Source: Heterobilharzia americana
Lineage: Eukaryota > Platyhelminthes > Trematoda > Strigeidida > Schistosomatidae
Direction: 5' to 3'
DNA length: 64,000 bases
Assembly: GCA_944470555.2 (NCBI GenBank)
Contig: OX104127.1
Span: 53,248,934-53,312,933, forward strand
Positions within the stretch are counted from its first letter, which is position 1; the number at the start of each line of letters is the position of its first letter. Both the position numbers and the translations under genes were made by a program. This document shows positions 24,205 through 36,964 of the stretch, in pieces. The notes below the pieces were generated by a model that saw only the letters and a list, made by a program, of their open reading frames with translations, made no database searches and was not told where the DNA came from.

Positions 24205-24425
24205 ATTCGTAGTTCAAAATGAAGATGATAGTGGTTTGGTGTTCTCTGAATGTCAACATTCTGTTGTGGACACTTCATCACCAGGTTTAGAGAAATACGC
24301 CGCGGTAAACTCGTCAAGAAGTTTCTTAAGTTAATCCTGAGAAATCGCTAAGCTTAAGGATGAAAAGTTCACGACAAAATGTCACAACTCAGAGAACACT
24401 AAACCACCGTAATCTTTTTATTTTT
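24205..24425. repeat. PLE 3'-end fragment with short inverted partner
   Basis: 24205-24320 resembles 44655-44770 (AGATGA...GTAGTTTGGTTTTCT, then TTCATCACC-GGTTT), the 3' side of the long PLE remnant. 24390-24420 (AGAGAACACTAAACCACC) is the reverse complement of 24230-24250. It is a broken inverted pair. Confidence 0.5.
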
Positions 24426-24560
24426 AGGTCCTTTGCAACAATTTGAAACAGTGCATAATAAATATTTCACAGCAGAATAACAATGAACCCAGTAGTTTTT
24501 GAGGCTGTCACCATAAAACGTTTAATAGAATTAACTGACGCTGATTATAAATTGTCGCTT

Positions 24561-26394
24561 GAGTTCCTAGTGGGACATGGAGATTCAGAAGCATGTCTCC
24601 ATTCAACTGTCCTCTCTACAGTCCTCTCAAACTGGTGCCACGACTACCCACAAGCTTCCACTTCTTACTCACACCATCTCCTCTATGTCACCCTCACCTC
24701 GGACGCCAAACTCGTCGTTACACATTCGGATTACACTCAACAGCCTGGCCTGGTGCGTGATGTCCACAATCGATCTTCTCAGTGTAAGCACAATCAATTC
24801 CATCTCCACTCACCTCTGCATATTTGTTGGGTGGTGGGTGGGTACTTGCTTCGTTCGTTCGTTCGTTGCCGACCACCCAGCCAGCCAGCCAGAGTTCCTC
24901 CTTGCTCATTCTTATTATTCAGGACATCTCATCTCATCTCATCTCATCTTCAGTATCAAGTGAAACACTGACTCAGTCAACTGACATTTATGTTGGAAAT
25001 CCGGATCTTGTTCACGTCTTATGCTGAATGGAATAGAGTGCAGTGCAGTGCAGTGCAGTAGATCTCCACACTGATTATTCTTGATTATTTCAGGAAGGCC
25101 TGTGTTGCTGTCTTTCTCATACTGTCTGGCTTTGACGTCGTCATCTGTACCTGTGCCGCCTGTAGTTGAAACGATGCTAACTAGGTGGGTGTAGCTGTAG
25201 GTGTAGGTGAGGGTGTAGATGAAAGAAACTACTTCCTTCAGATTTCTTCCATAAACGGTGATTGGTGCTTGCTGTTGTTGATGCTGTTGTTGTTGTTGGT
25301 TAGGTATCTTCATCAACTCCATCTTCTCTACACTCACTTGAAGTCCCGTCTTCCTTCCCTGCCTCAACCCATCTCTTCTGTCAACTTGTTGGTTTTCGTG
25401 CGTGCATCTTCGAGTTTGTGCGACAAGACATTGGAGAGAAATCGTCATCGGTGGCGAAATCCACATCTTCTTGTGGGATTTTTCCATTGGTCCAGCTAGC
25501 CAGCCAGCCAGCGTATGGCCATCTTCTCACAGCTCATCACGGTTTGCTACGTGATCCAGTCAACCACAATCAGGAAGATGATCGGTGTTAGTAGGCGGCA
25601 GCCTTCTCTTACTCCTTCCTGTCTTCACTTCAACTGAACTTTCCGTCGTGAATCACTCGACATGTAGAGTTCTCATCCAGCTGTTGAATGAGGTTGATAC
25701 AGGTTTTTGGCACTTAAACTGTAGTGTTGAAGCAGTAGCTGCCTGCCTGCTTGCTTGCCTGCCTGCCCTCCTGCCTGCCAAATTAATTCTCAGTCGACGC
25801 TGTCGAAGGCCATTTCAAAGTGGATGAATTTGAGGTAAAAATCCAGTTGACTGCCACTATATACTTTGTTCTATGATGATGCGTAGTGTAGTGTTGTAAT
25901 TTGACCCGCATATGACTTGTTCTTCGTGAGGCCAGCCAGCCAGCCAGGCAGCCAGCCTGTTCTGGTCGTAATTTTCAATCCACTGTATATTTTAATCTCA
26001 TCAGGATGATGCAGCTTAATATCTTGCTTCAGGTGGACAGTAGCATGATTCTGTGCCAATTCTCGCAAACACTTAGGTCGCCATTCCATGGGTGTTTGAC
26101 TAGGTAACCCTTCCTCCAATCAATCAGCAGGTACCTTTCCTTCCTCCCTCCCAAACCTTCTGCAACAGTGATGTGAGCATGTTTGCTGTTGTCTCTGTGT
26201 CTGTTTTCAGTGTTTCTGGTGGAATTCCATCTGGTCGTGCTGTTTTCCCGGATTTCGTTAACTTCATCGTGATCGGGATATCTGCTTTTGTCGGAGGGTT
26301 TGTGTTCACTGGTAATTTTGTGGCTGGGATGCTGGTGGTATTTGTAGATGAGTTGCAGGTGTTGGTGTTGGTCGATTCAAGAGTTTTGTGAAGG
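24561..26394 (-). mobile_element. RTE-clade LINE, 5'-truncated
   Basis: Very similar by eye to 13659-15565 of the near-full copy: it carries the SGKTARPDGIPPETLK fingers at the 5' side, motif B, the altered FATDDDF box, YGRNLKEVVSF and the same 3' end (CTAGGAAC). It is truncated in the RT fingers. Internal simple repeats (GTGCA, GGTGTA, GCCA, TTCG, CATCT) differ in copy number from the other copy. It lies in the intron between exons b and c. Confidence 0.88.
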
Positions 26395-26744
26395 ACTCTG
26401 ATTAGAACTATGCTAACTCTTCTGTGTTCACCATAAAGACGAATAGTTAGTAATTTACGTTTGTAAGGAATCTGATTGTTTCATTTGAGTCGAGGAGAAT
26501 GAAGAAACACTTCATTGAACGAATCTATTCTCAAACGTACCATTTCATAAAAATATACAGTGGATTTATGTCAATTGTTTGTTTACGGATGTAATGATAG
26601 AAAACCCCCATAGTTTTCATCTGACAAATCGAAGCACATGAAAAACGAATAGTCAGTCTGGTCTTAGGTTTTCTGATGCTAATTAATGTATTACAAAAAT
26701 TGAAGAGGAGAATTGCTTTCGTAGACATGATTCTGATTTCCATA

Positions 26745-27365
26745 TTAGATTTTTTTATTCAAAATAGCACACAATAATACAATATTATTCACTCCAAGCA
26801 TAAATCGTTGCTCATTATCATTTCAAAGTAATAGCACAACTTTCGACAAATGATTTTCATAATTTCATGACCTCGTTTACTTTGTCTTCATGGTAATCGA
26901 TTTTTTTTATATCTCTGGTATGGGTGTTGTATCATTCCTATTACATGTGTCGGGTACTGATTCGATGAACTAAAATTTAGCAATCAATCTCTCTCCCCGT
27001 CTGATTATATTTGACTACGGTACAATGGTTTTTATCCTATCCCGTTAGATGGTTGTGCTAAGGCATGCATTGCAACATGCAAGCTGTTGTTTTACATTCT
27101 TGATCTTATTGAAGTCTATCATTCTATACTCGTGTAAATTCCTATGTTTAGCCAATCTAACTGACCCTGACTGGCTAATCTGATCTAAGTGCTTGACCTC
27201 ACAGTCACGGCAACTAATTTCATAGATAAGATTATTTTGCTTCATTGGATCTATCGAATACTTAATCTGACAAAGCTTATGGCTGAGTGAGTTTAGAAGT
27301 TTTAATCTTACCCCAAATTCCAGCCTTGTTGAGGATTCTAAGTTAAGTTTCATGTGTACCTTCCT
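26745..27365 (-). mobile_element. Penelope-like element, endonuclease fragment plus terminal segment
   Basis: Minus-strand frame 27353-27045 reads SLSHKLCQIKYSIDPMKQ, NNLIYEISCRDCEVKHL and SGSVRLAKHRNLHEYRM, parallel to the copy at 22.4-22.8 kb and to the GIY-YIG end of PLEs. The YIG half is mutated (KHLDQ). 26745-26860 resembles the PLE terminal segments at 19.3 and 22.2 kb. It lies next to the RTE copy that ends at 26394. Confidence 0.72.
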
Positions 27366-28779
27366 TATAGATTAAGGCAATGGAGGCTGTGAACTCCTCT
27401 TCTACTCGGGTTGTCATCTTTATTCGCACTCATGTTATTTTCATTATTTCGTTTCTTAAGCGTTCTTATGAATTTCTTGATAAACTATAAAGTATAATTA
27501 CTAATTAGCAACGCTTTTCGTATGTGTTCCAATTCCTTGTTTATGTCGTTTAACTGACCATTTAGCTTTTTGCTTCAATTATTTAGATAGACAATTGACT
27601 AAAACCGCCTCAAATGAAATTGCATGAGATGATGTGAAGTGTAGAAACCTTGTTAGAATGTGTCAGTTTTTCTGTAGGCGGTATTTTTTAAACCCTCGTC
27701 TGTACTTCGTTTCATCCCACAATCCAACATAAGTAACCCGCGTTGCTCATTTTCCCTTGCATAAGTGTATTGGACTGCACCAACTGCTAAAACTGTCGAT
27801 ATGTTAAGATTTACGATTTCCACTTTTGCATCAGCAAAGTCTTATCAATGCGTAAAAGACGTTAACTCGCATATGGTTGGACATCTGAGAAACTTGTAGA
27901 AGAAATCAGACTTCTGAGGTCTATCTACGGTGAGAATTGATACTCAGAAAGATTGTTTTGATAAAACTATGCACCAACCAAGTGTCTGTGAAATGGATAT
28001 CATGGTATATGAAAAGTAAACGCCTTTGAGTTTGAAACGCAATATCGTTACAGCGAATGACGTTTTGAAACAGGAATTAATGAAGTTGATAAGATAACAT
28101 TCTATGCCACAACTCAGTGAATAGCTTGTACTAGCAGTTCAAAGGTGCATTGTGGTTTGAAGGAGGAAGTATCACTGTTGAATGTTTCAGTGTATCTATA
28201 GCAGTTCAACTGCTTTTATGAAGCTAGGTTTATAAGCTGAATATAAAAACAGATTTTTCAAAGTTGACGTTTTAGTAAAGACTAATTCTGATTAATCAAA
28301 TCTTCCACTGTATAACACTTACTCAATAGTGAACGCAAAAGTTCAGAAGATTAATTTCGCATATTTCTTCGAGTTCAGAAAAAGTTTCAGAAAGATGTCG
28401 GTAGATATTCACTAAGTATTGCTTAATTTTTAGCAGTACGAAATTGCAAGTCAAAACCACGGGTTCGAAATGAGTTTTTCTCTCTACTTTCCCGATTCGA
28501 TGAATAATACTGAAAAATCCTAAACCTAACTATGGATTGACCAAGCTTGAAATGAATAACACTTACCAATAATTAGCAATCATATGAAAAGATTTGTAGA
28601 AATGAACCGATCAGAATAATGTTGCAGAGTGCCTGTTCCTAATGAGAACTAATGATTCTTGATTGATAACTGAAGAATAACCAAATTCATGTTGTCTAGT
28701 CCAAAGTGCTGATCGAATCCTACCGCTCGTTTTGCAATATGGCCAGGAAGTCTATAGACATCATTACAATCCACTGAGA
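27366..28779. other. Intron b-c, no recognised features
   Basis: AT-rich, stop-dense in all frames, no clear repeat family. Confidence 0.5.
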
Positions 28780-29070
28780 TAGGATTTAGTCGGTGAGATG
28801 CAACTGACAGGAATTCGTGCTCGTTAGCATATATAAGAAAGACATATCAATAACCTTGAGGGTACTGATTTCCCACCTGAGATTCAAACCCGCTTTACAT
28901 AGTGCAACAGTCGCAGACCAAGCTATTCGGACCACAAGTGACCTCCTGTAGGTTTGAGTTTCTGGCAGGAAATCCTACTCGTCAAGGTTACAATATACCT
29001 CGTTGACGTGTGCCAAAAATCAAGGAACCATAGTTCAGGAGTTCGCCATCGCCTCCCTCCAACTAACATA
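28780..29070. mobile_element. Family-4 SINE head-to-head pair
   Basis: Left arm 28780-28930 (minus; GATTTCCCACCTGAGATTCA) and right arm 28930-29065 (plus; GAAATCCTACTCGTCAAGGT, CGTTGACGTGTGCCAAAAAT). The heads meet at about 28.93 kb. Confidence 0.6.
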
Positions 29071-29839
29071 CATTCGAGTACTAATGTTTCTCTGACCAAC
29101 CTGGTAAATAAAATTGTCTTATTACCTCTATAGAAACAAAGAAGTATCATATGTGTTCCTTGTATTCTCAACAGATTATAGATACTAAGTCGAGACTTTC
29201 AGGTTGAGTATCGAATAGGGACGAAAATATATGCGCTTGCTTTTTGTATGAAAATTTATCTAAACGCCCACACGACCTGTTTACTTTATCACTTCAGTTG
29301 AATTATTAGATAGCGTAACAAATAAAATGTCTAAGAATCGCTACAGAAATCCTTATAGATCTGAAAAAATTTAGGTTTATGGAACTCTCCAGAGCTTATA
29401 AGTAAACGTTTTGAAGCTACGATATCAGATTTTGATCTGCAAACTTTATATGTATACATGTATAAAAGTAAAATGTGTCCTATTGTTCTGACAAGACATG
29501 TTTGCATTTCAACCGACTATAATTCCTTGGTGAAAGTATATCACAACGTATATACAACACAACTCATATTATTAATAAAGCACCTACCTGTAAGCAAAAT
29601 ATGTTTTACGAAAAAGATTACATAATTAAGCAACATTTTCGCATACATCACTGAAATAGTTAGGTAACTGTAGCTAGAAGTCGCTAACTGGGAACTTAGT
29701 AATAGCGTGAGATATTAGTAGATTTTCAACCATTATGTCGATTGGCTACAAACTACTGAGCATGAATTGCACAGATTCTATCTAGTGTTAGGAAAGATTT
29801 TTTTAGTAACCTAACGTTGATGCCAATATGAATTATTGA

Positions 29840-30245
29840 ACTCAGTTATACTGGGTGATTATTGAAGGGGAAGTGAAAATTTGGACGATGGCTGGATTCG
29901 AACCAGCTACCACTGAGTTACCTGCCCAATGCTTTACTGACTAAGCTATCTCAGATAGTCAAAATGATAAGCAATATGATGTTCCTTCTCTCTAATTCAG
30001 TTAAATTTAGATTTCGGTGAGAAGTCCTGACTGGACAACCAGTTTCAGTATAGTCAAGCAGTAGTAATATGTCATAAATTCACTTGATTGTCAGGCAAAA
30101 CTCTAGGTGACTGAAGTGGAATAAAAGATTTGGTTGGCAGTATGGTCTCGTAGCTCAGTTGGTCGGTAACCCGGCGGTCACTGGTTCGAACCCGGCGGCG
30201 CTCCAAATTATCATTTCACCTCGACTCATCACCCAGTATTAATAC
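29840..30245. mobile_element. Family-3 SINE head-to-head pair
   Basis: Left arm 29850-29960 (minus) and right arm 30120-30240 (plus) with a well-kept tRNA-like head: GGTCTCGTAGCTCAGTTGGT and GGTTCGAACCC. The linker between them includes TCTCTAATTCAGTTAAATTT and GAGAAGTCCTGACTGGACAA. The ends ACTGGGTGATTATTGAAG and CTCATCACCCAGT are inverted. Confidence 0.75.
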
Positions 30246-30783
30246 TAGCCTGCCAAACCATATAACCAAAATGAGTGTTTGTTTACCTTGAAAATGGTCT
30301 ATGAATTCTGATAAAATAACCACCATCGAGAGATATCCCACCAATAATTGGTAAATCACATAATAAGATCGGTTACAGGTAACTTGTGAACGCGAACAGT
30401 TATTTGCCATATTTTAGTTTAATTGAGCCTGTACAAAATATTAAACCCTTAAATAAGCATATGATTTTAGTGAATAAATTTTAGTTGAATGAAAAAATTG
30501 AAAAACATTATATTTTCCTTCTAGACATTGACCTTATGAAAACATTTTTAGCATGATAATAAACAAAATCTTGCTTCACTGCTACTTCAGATAAAACTTC
30601 AAATGAAAAAGTAACAAAACAATAAATTTGGTAATAAAATTTCACTATAGCGATAAAATCAAAATAATATTTAGCTTAACATTACATAAACATTCTAAGA
30701 TTATTTCGAATTAGTTTTCCCTTAATGCTTTGGCTAAATTCTGCACTTAAATTCATGCACAAACTTGTAAACACTTGTGTTTG

Positions 30784-30785
<2 letters not shown>

Positions 30786-30826
<41 letters not shown>
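30786..30826. repeat. (TA)n microsatellite
   Basis: About 20 TA units in the intron upstream of exon c. Confidence 0.97.
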
Positions 30827-30830
<4 letters not shown>

Positions 30831-31479
30831 CGATGATAGCGCAAGTCTTTTTATACACCTTGAGTTCAATGTTTCAATGCTTTAAGTGTTTTAGTTCATA
30901 TGAAATCAATTTACAAGCGTTATTTGATTTGCCCTCTGAAACAACATTTAAAACAAGTAGAGTAGTCATGGTAGTATTCAACATGGAATGATATCAGCCG
31001 TAGGATCTACAAGTACTGAAAAAGTAACTGTTTCATCTAAACAAAAAGTTAGCTGTGACAACAGAATAATATAATTGTGTTTCATTTTAATCAAAGTTTC
31101 TTCAAGTGTTTCATCGATAAAGAAAGATCTAGTTTTTAATATGAGGTAGCACAATTTGTTCTAACAATCAGAAAACAGTCTTTGACTATGCTCTAAGGAA
31201 CCTTATGATCCTGTAATTAAGGCTAATCAGTTGTTTTGTTACAGTGAAATGTTCTTGAATGAACATTAACAATGAACTGACCAGCTTCATATACTATTTA
31301 ATTCTTTAACAATTATCGAAAAATTTATAATTTGTGCATTATACAATTAATAGTTACAACTTCATGCCTGATAAATATATAACTAGTAATTATTTATGTA
31401 ATAGATTAAATTGTTTACTTTCACTTTCCTATTTATATTTTAATTTATAAGCGTTTTATTATTGTCTATTTTACTTTAG

Positions 31480-31678
31480 ATGTTTACGAAATTTTCGATT
31501 CAAGTTACATCTTCACTTATTCTTTGCATTATTAATGGAGTCAATTGCCCAACTAATCTTATCTTGCCTACTGTTAAGTAAATCTGATCAAATGTCTGTT
31601 AATAATACTGGAAATAGATCCACTTATCAAGCAGTACTGATTCAAAAGAATGTGAATAGTTATAATTCAGAAAAATTA
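31480..31678 (+). CDS. Class B GPCR exon c: ICL1, TM2 and first extracellular loop
   Basis: After acceptor ACTTTAG the first A completes Pro; 66 open codons follow to donor GTAAGT (31679). The start (CLRNFRFKLHLHLF) is the class B R-x-x-x-H-x-x-LF pattern at ICL1/TM2, with the conserved TM2 His in place. The hydrophobic stretch FFALLMESIAQLILSCLLL is TM2. The rest, with NNTGNRST and several Asn, is a long hydrophilic first extracellular loop with potential N-glycosylation sites (NNT, NRS). An in-frame ATG at 31535 is a false start: the open frame extends upstream of it to the acceptor and the homology begins there. Confidence 0.93.
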
Positions 31679-32077
31679 GTAAGTAATTTTATTTTGTTAG
31701 ACAAACATTATCTAGATATCATTCTAGGGTTTAACTTGCATTACAGATTATCTGAAAATGCAACTTCAATGTTAATGGATTTCAAAGTACTTGAGAAAGC
31801 AGGTGCAAAATATGAGTCCCTTAACTATAATTTGAAGATATAAAACATACAAGTAAAACAATGTAAAAATTACAAGAGTACAATAAGAATTACTAAATCT
31901 TCTTAGAAGTACATAACATTTCGAAGTATTTATACTTTGTATGCGTTATAATCAGAAAAATCACTTCAATAACCGAAATAGAATTGGATTAGAGATTGTT
32001 CAATAAAATCTCGTCAGTACTCATGACTAGTTGACATGAAATTGTTGATTCTTCACCGACTAATCAATGTATTATTA

Positions 32078-32908
32078 TTATTTGTCCCTTGGGTTCCTAA
32101 TGGAAAATAGGGATTCACTAGCACGTCGCCATTACACTCTCTTCTCTACAGCCGTTTCAAACTATCACCACGACTGCCCACAACCTCTCACTTCCTCCTC
32201 ACACCATCTCCCACATGTCGCCCTTGACTCAGACACCCAACTAGTCGCTCCCCATCTCGGTTCCACTCAAGTGACTGGCCTGATGCGTGATATACCCAGT
32301 CGGCCTTCTCACTGCATCCCAAATCCATTCCATCTCCACTTCCTTACAGTGCATATTCCTTGAGTGATAGCTTCTTGCTTCGTTGGTTCGTCACCAGCCG
32401 GCCAGTCAGAGTTCCCCCTTGCTTATCCCCATTATTCTGGCCATCTGATATTCAGTATCGACCCAGTGTAGGCAGTTGTTGATGAATGTCTGTAATTTGT
32501 TGGAAATCCCTTTCGTGATACACCAAGTCTCTCAACCATCACATAGAAGCACTGACTTACTTGACTGAATTGGTGTTGGAAATCCTGATGTTGTGGTACA
32601 TGCTGAGTGCAGTGGAGGAGATCTCCACACTGGTTTCAGATTAATGCAGGAATGTCTGTCTTTTTGTATTTCCGATCCTGACTGACTATGACATTCTCGT
32701 GTGTGCCTATGCCGCTTCCTTTAGTTGAAACTGTGCTGCCTGGGTAAGGTAGATGAAAGAGGCTATTTCCTTTACGTTTCTTCCATTGACAGTGACTGGA
32801 GCTTGTTGTTGGTGGTGGTGTTGGTTGGGTATCTTCATCCCCACTGTCTTCTCTACTTTCACTTGAAGTAGCGTTTTCGCTGCCTCTTCTGTCAACTTGT
32901 TAGTTGAC
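32078..32908 (-). mobile_element. RTE-clade LINE 3' fragment (about 0.83 kb)
   Basis: Minus-strand translation gives APVTVNGRNVKEIASFIYL and the following decayed region. Its 3' tail is CCAAGGGACAAATAATAATAATA. The 5' end is near AACTAACAAGTTGAC, within about 20 bases of the truncation point of the copy at 17590-18450. It is in the intron between exons c and d. Confidence 0.85.
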
Positions 32909-33330
32909 TAATCAGTATGTTTAACTCAATTCTACTGAAGGTCATTTATGACATGAATAGCTTAGCGATAGCAATTCCCACTGCAATAGAAGGTGACGTG
33001 GATTTAAATCTGAAAGGTGATTTCAATTGTCTTGAAGTTGCAAATACGCTTGGATGCCACTTGCCAGCTAGCATAAAATCTAACTTAAACTGTGTTTCTA
33101 ACCAGTGACCTACAGCCAACTAGCATCTAATGTATTTGAGTGTAGATTTGAAGATTATTTAATCCATGCAATCACTGACTGCTTGAGAGGTAGGTAATTT
33201 CAATTTATGATCACATAAAAGGTTATATATTTCGTTTAAAGTAATTTAACTGAAAACTTTTTAGGAAGAATTGAATACAAATGTCAAACAAATCACTGCA
33301 TAGTTTTGTCTCCTTAAGAAACTCTAGAAA

Positions 33331-33333
<3 letters not shown>

Positions 33334-33379
<46 letters not shown>
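33334..33379. repeat. (TA)n microsatellite
   Basis: About 23 TA units in the intron between exons c and d. Confidence 0.97.
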
Positions 33380-33382
<3 letters not shown>

Positions 33383-34204
33383 ATTGCTGCATTTCACAGT
33401 GACTATGTTTACTTTATAAGTTGCATGTTTGTTTCAATCAACCTTATGAATCAGTATGACAAACATTATAAAACTCAGGAGATAAATATGGTCCATATGA
33501 ACTAGAAATATGGATATATCAAAACTCTTCATTAACTCTACATAAAATTACCAATAGATAACAATCATTCTAAGTATAATTTATAATCCTTAATTTTGTT
33601 GTTATTTGTTTCATTGTTTCACTGACTTTATACTGTTCAAATGAAGGAAGTTGGATAGGAACAAAATTTCACTTTTATTACTTTATTACCACTTTTATTC
33701 ACTATACGCACATATATAATGTTAGGTCCTAATAAAGATGAGATAATAAAAATTTATATATTTAAATCCAGCGCACAGTGATATTGACCTTGACGAAAGA
33801 AAAGCTTTCAAGTTTAAACAAACTATTTTTCACGAAAAAGAACATGAATAAATTGTGTATCCTAATTCGCACTATGTCTTTAAGAAAGTTCTAAGTGAGC
33901 ATGAATGAATGCATGATGTTCAAAATATAATTACTTAAACTAATATTTTCCAGTTTTCAGTGATTCATTTCTATAAGAGGAATGTTGAACACAAGTTGAA
34001 AATAGACTGAAAGTGGAAAATAAAATAATAATAAAAATATGTCAAACACTTTTGTCCTCTTGAAAATCCATCACTTTGTTGTGAATGAAGTGTCATTAAT
34101 TATTGATACTTGTTATTGAACATTGACTGTTATACTAGATTAAACTGATTGATCCATAAAGGAATGCTTCGATATTACCATAAATTTTGACATCGTATTA
34201 TTCA
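33380..34204. other. Intron c-d, no recognised features
   Basis: AT-rich and stop-dense. The flanking RTE and SINE copies are listed separately. Confidence 0.5.
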
Positions 34205-34560
34205 CTTGGTAATGAATAGCAAAGGAATCCAGTACGTACACTTCCCACTATCCATGAATTGCCATTTGCAGGTACATGCACGTCATGATGATTTTTCTAC
34301 TGAGACTCAAACGCGACATCCATCGCTTCACACATCACAGCATTATCTATAAGACTAATGACTACTAACAGTCACCTCTTGAGCAACGAGTATCATGTTT
34401 GATATCTTTCGATGCTTGTACATTCCCGCCAGTTAATATACTGCGCAGTATTACATGATGTCTTTGGGAACAGCATCAATCACTGGAATGCAAGTACACC
34501 AGATTGGTGTGATAAAACGTTCGTCATGGATTCCACTTTTACCCCCCACTATGCAAGTTA
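34205..34560. mobile_element. Head-to-head SM-alpha-like dimer, decayed
   Basis: The left arm (34215-34350, minus) has GGAATCCAGTACGTACAC and a degenerate core; the right arm (34430-34550, plus) ends with AACGTTCGTCATGGATTCCA. The centre GTCACCTCTTGAGCAACGAG resembles those of the dimers at 21.65 and 37.12 kb. Confidence 0.6.
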
Positions 34561-34929
34561 CATTAAACAAAATAAGGTGTCTTTAGCTTTTCTGAAAGGG
34601 AAAAAAGATTCACCATTCCATGATGTGCTTGAATGCTATCCAGACCGAATCTTTCAGATAGTGAAAAACTCTTAGTGACGTTATGTGATTAGTTTGCTGA
34701 TACAGAGAAGAAAGTTCCACTCAGTATTTATTTTCAGTACTGCAACATTTAGGTATTAGAACTGGACAAAAAGATATCTTCAAGTTTGGAAACACTTTAA
34801 CGCTGATTAAAGCATCTCGGATATTTCAGCTGAGAAAGTACCAACTACAAATTATCAACTTCAATGAAACCTATTTGACTTGGTTTTTGAAATTAACACT
34901 TAGATATTCAACTATTTATGATAAAGTGA

Positions 34930-35705
34930 TAATGTTGACTAAAGTACATCCAATATACATGATGATAATGATGATGATAAGAATCAAGATAGCAGGATGA
35001 AAATGTAGACACTCCGATAATCAGAATGCGTCAAAACCTTGTGAGAATAAAAGTTACATACGTAATAGTGAACGGTGAGGTGGGTGGATAAATAAAGCCT
35101 AGACAAATACAGTAAGTGAATGAAAGGCGTGGGGACTAAGAGAAGGGGTAGGAAAAACACTGAGTGATGAAGTTATTAAGTAGGTAATCCCTGACCAATG
35201 GAGAGATAAGGGATGTACGAATTTCTTTTGAATACAAAGACTATGATTATTATCTCGAATTCCCACAGCTTCTGCGATGTGTAACAGACGAGTTTGAATA
35301 CCTTTCGAAAGATGAGATGCAATGTGGTGTATAATCATGAAAAAAATGTTCTTATCTACCGAGTGACCATTATCAACGAGGTGAAATAAAACCGAGCTTC
35401 TGATGGATTTTATCTCAGCATATACCTTCATGGTTGGGAAGGGGACAGATAAAGTCCATCAGAATCTCGGTTTTCCTTCACCTCGTTGATAATGGTCACT
35501 CGGTAGATAAGAACATTTTTTCATGATTATACAACACACAGCATCGCATCTTTCGAAAGGTATTCAAACTCGTCTTTAACACATTACAGAAGCTGTAGGA
35601 ATTTGAGCTAATAATCATAGTCTTTGTATTCAGAAGAAATTTGTACATCCCTTATCTCTCCATTGGTCAGGGATTACTTAGTTAATAACTTTATCATGAG
35701 CATTT
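34930..35705. mobile_element. PLE endonuclease ends as a head-to-head inverted pair
   Basis: Minus strand 35431-34930: LFHLVDNGHSVDKN, IHHIASHLSKGIQ, RLLHIAEAVGIRDNNHSLC, then QKKFVHPLSLHW, the extreme C-terminus of a PLE protein. Plus strand 35425-35705 carries the same stretch from EHLHGW onward. The two arms diverge from about 35430, forming a roughly 500-base palindrome. The left arm is also nearly the reverse complement of 41900-42310. Confidence 0.75.
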
Positions 35706-35784
35706 GACGGTAAACAGACAATCAAATTTGAAGGTCTGCAGGAATTTTATTGATTTGAAGTAGATGTTCATCACAAAATGACAT

Positions 35785-36015
35785 CAGTTAGAGAACCATG
35801 GAACTAACAGAAGTAGGGAAATATAGACCATTGCATTCTGAATTAACGGCTCACTGGTAACGTCGTAATCGCAGTACCTAAAATTTTTGCTTTAGATTTC
35901 TAGGTGAGTCGTCAGTGTGCACGACTTAGGAGTCCATTCCATCGATAAAAGAGCAGCCCATTGCTTTCATGTCCTCAGAGATTCTCCAGCTTATATCAAT
36001 TCATGATGACTGCTA
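35785..36015 (+). mobile_element. Family-2 hammerhead SINE, strongly decayed
   Basis: Box A-like CGGCTCACTGGTAACGTCG and ribozyme remnants (GACTTAGGAGTCCATTCCAT, then AGCAGCCCATTGC) are still alignable to the copy at 7.1 kb. The core is broken. Confidence 0.65.
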
Positions 36016-36349
36016 ACTCGAAGTAAGTAGGTAAATTAGGAAAGCTGACAGGGCACAACCATTGTTTCAATTGATATAGTGCAATAAAATTGTAGTCTAA
36101 TTCTTTTTGGCCAAGAAAATACTGTTATCCTTGACAAGGGCAACATATTAAACACTGATATGCAAAAGGGAATTGACTACGTATGATAGACTGTCATTGT
36201 ATAACGATTACCTTTTTATGACAGTTGTGATATGACCAAACTTCCGAAATAAAGTTCAGCCAATCCTCCTCATAAAAAACATTTGAACCAAGCAGTTTTG
36301 AAATATCACTAAAATACACCATTGAAACTCGTTGCACAAGTGATAGCTC

Positions 36350-36512
36350 CCGTGACTCAATGACTTAGTAGATAACGCCTTAGTGTTTAATACTATGAAT
36401 ACCGGGTTCTAATCTCAGTTGGAACGATATCACTCACTACGGTGCAGGCACATTCAGCTGACGAGTTCTCACTGGGATGAAATGCCTGTCTTGAATTCCA
36501 TTGGAGACAGTT
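36350..36512 (+). mobile_element. SM-alpha-type SINE with partly preserved hammerhead
   Basis: A tRNA-like head with box A TGACTTAGTAGATAACGCC, then CACTCACTACGGTGCAGGCA. Hammerhead at 36442-36500: CTGACGAG, a weak stem II, GAAA, then TGCCTGTC as stem III and GUC triplet. The conserved core bases are all present, but stem III is mismatched. Confidence 0.72.
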
Positions 36513-36964
36513 TGCAGTTTGTTTTCCTTTAATCAATTCATTTTCGTCAATATGATTGTTGGAAATTTCTAATTTAAAGTTATCTTCTGTCACCATAAAT
36601 ATTTCCTTTTCTAGACAATGTAATGCTTTACTCGATATGATATGAAATTTCTTATACTTTTCTCAAGAATCAGTGATGGCTCTTTACAATGAATTTTTTC
36701 CAAATTACATATAAGTCCTGGAGACTAATTCAATTTAGAACTTCACGTTATTCAGATTTTATCTTTCGAGAACTATTCAGCTGTGCACCACATGCATTCT
36801 TAGGAAATTGTTACATCTGATTATATCTATGTTATTTATCGATGCTGATAGTTTCCCTTTGGAATAAGGGGTTGAATTGATCAACCTTTGTTGGTAGAGG
36901 GCTCTAATGTGGATGGCTTGAAGCTACCTGAATCTTCAACATGCTGTAGTTTACTTGGTGGTTG

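Noticed and set aside
30146..30205. tRNA-like sequence with good box A and box B
   Set aside because: It is the head of a family-3 SINE: the linker and tail match five other copies, and the acceptor and anticodon stems do not close as a functional tRNA.
30725..30991. An 88-codon open frame
   Set aside because: It depends on a (TA)n tract translated as alternating Tyr-Ile and has no recognisable motif.
31535..31843. A 102-codon stand-alone gene
   Set aside because: Its first half is receptor exon c read from an internal ATG. The part after 31678 follows a GTAAGT donor and has no homology.
32917..33108. A 63-codon plus-strand frame
   Set aside because: No splice context, homology or family pattern. 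It begins at the edge of an RTE fragment.
35470..35700. Palindrome considered as a transcription terminator or DNA transposon end
   Set aside because: The arms encode PLE C-termini, which explains the symmetry.
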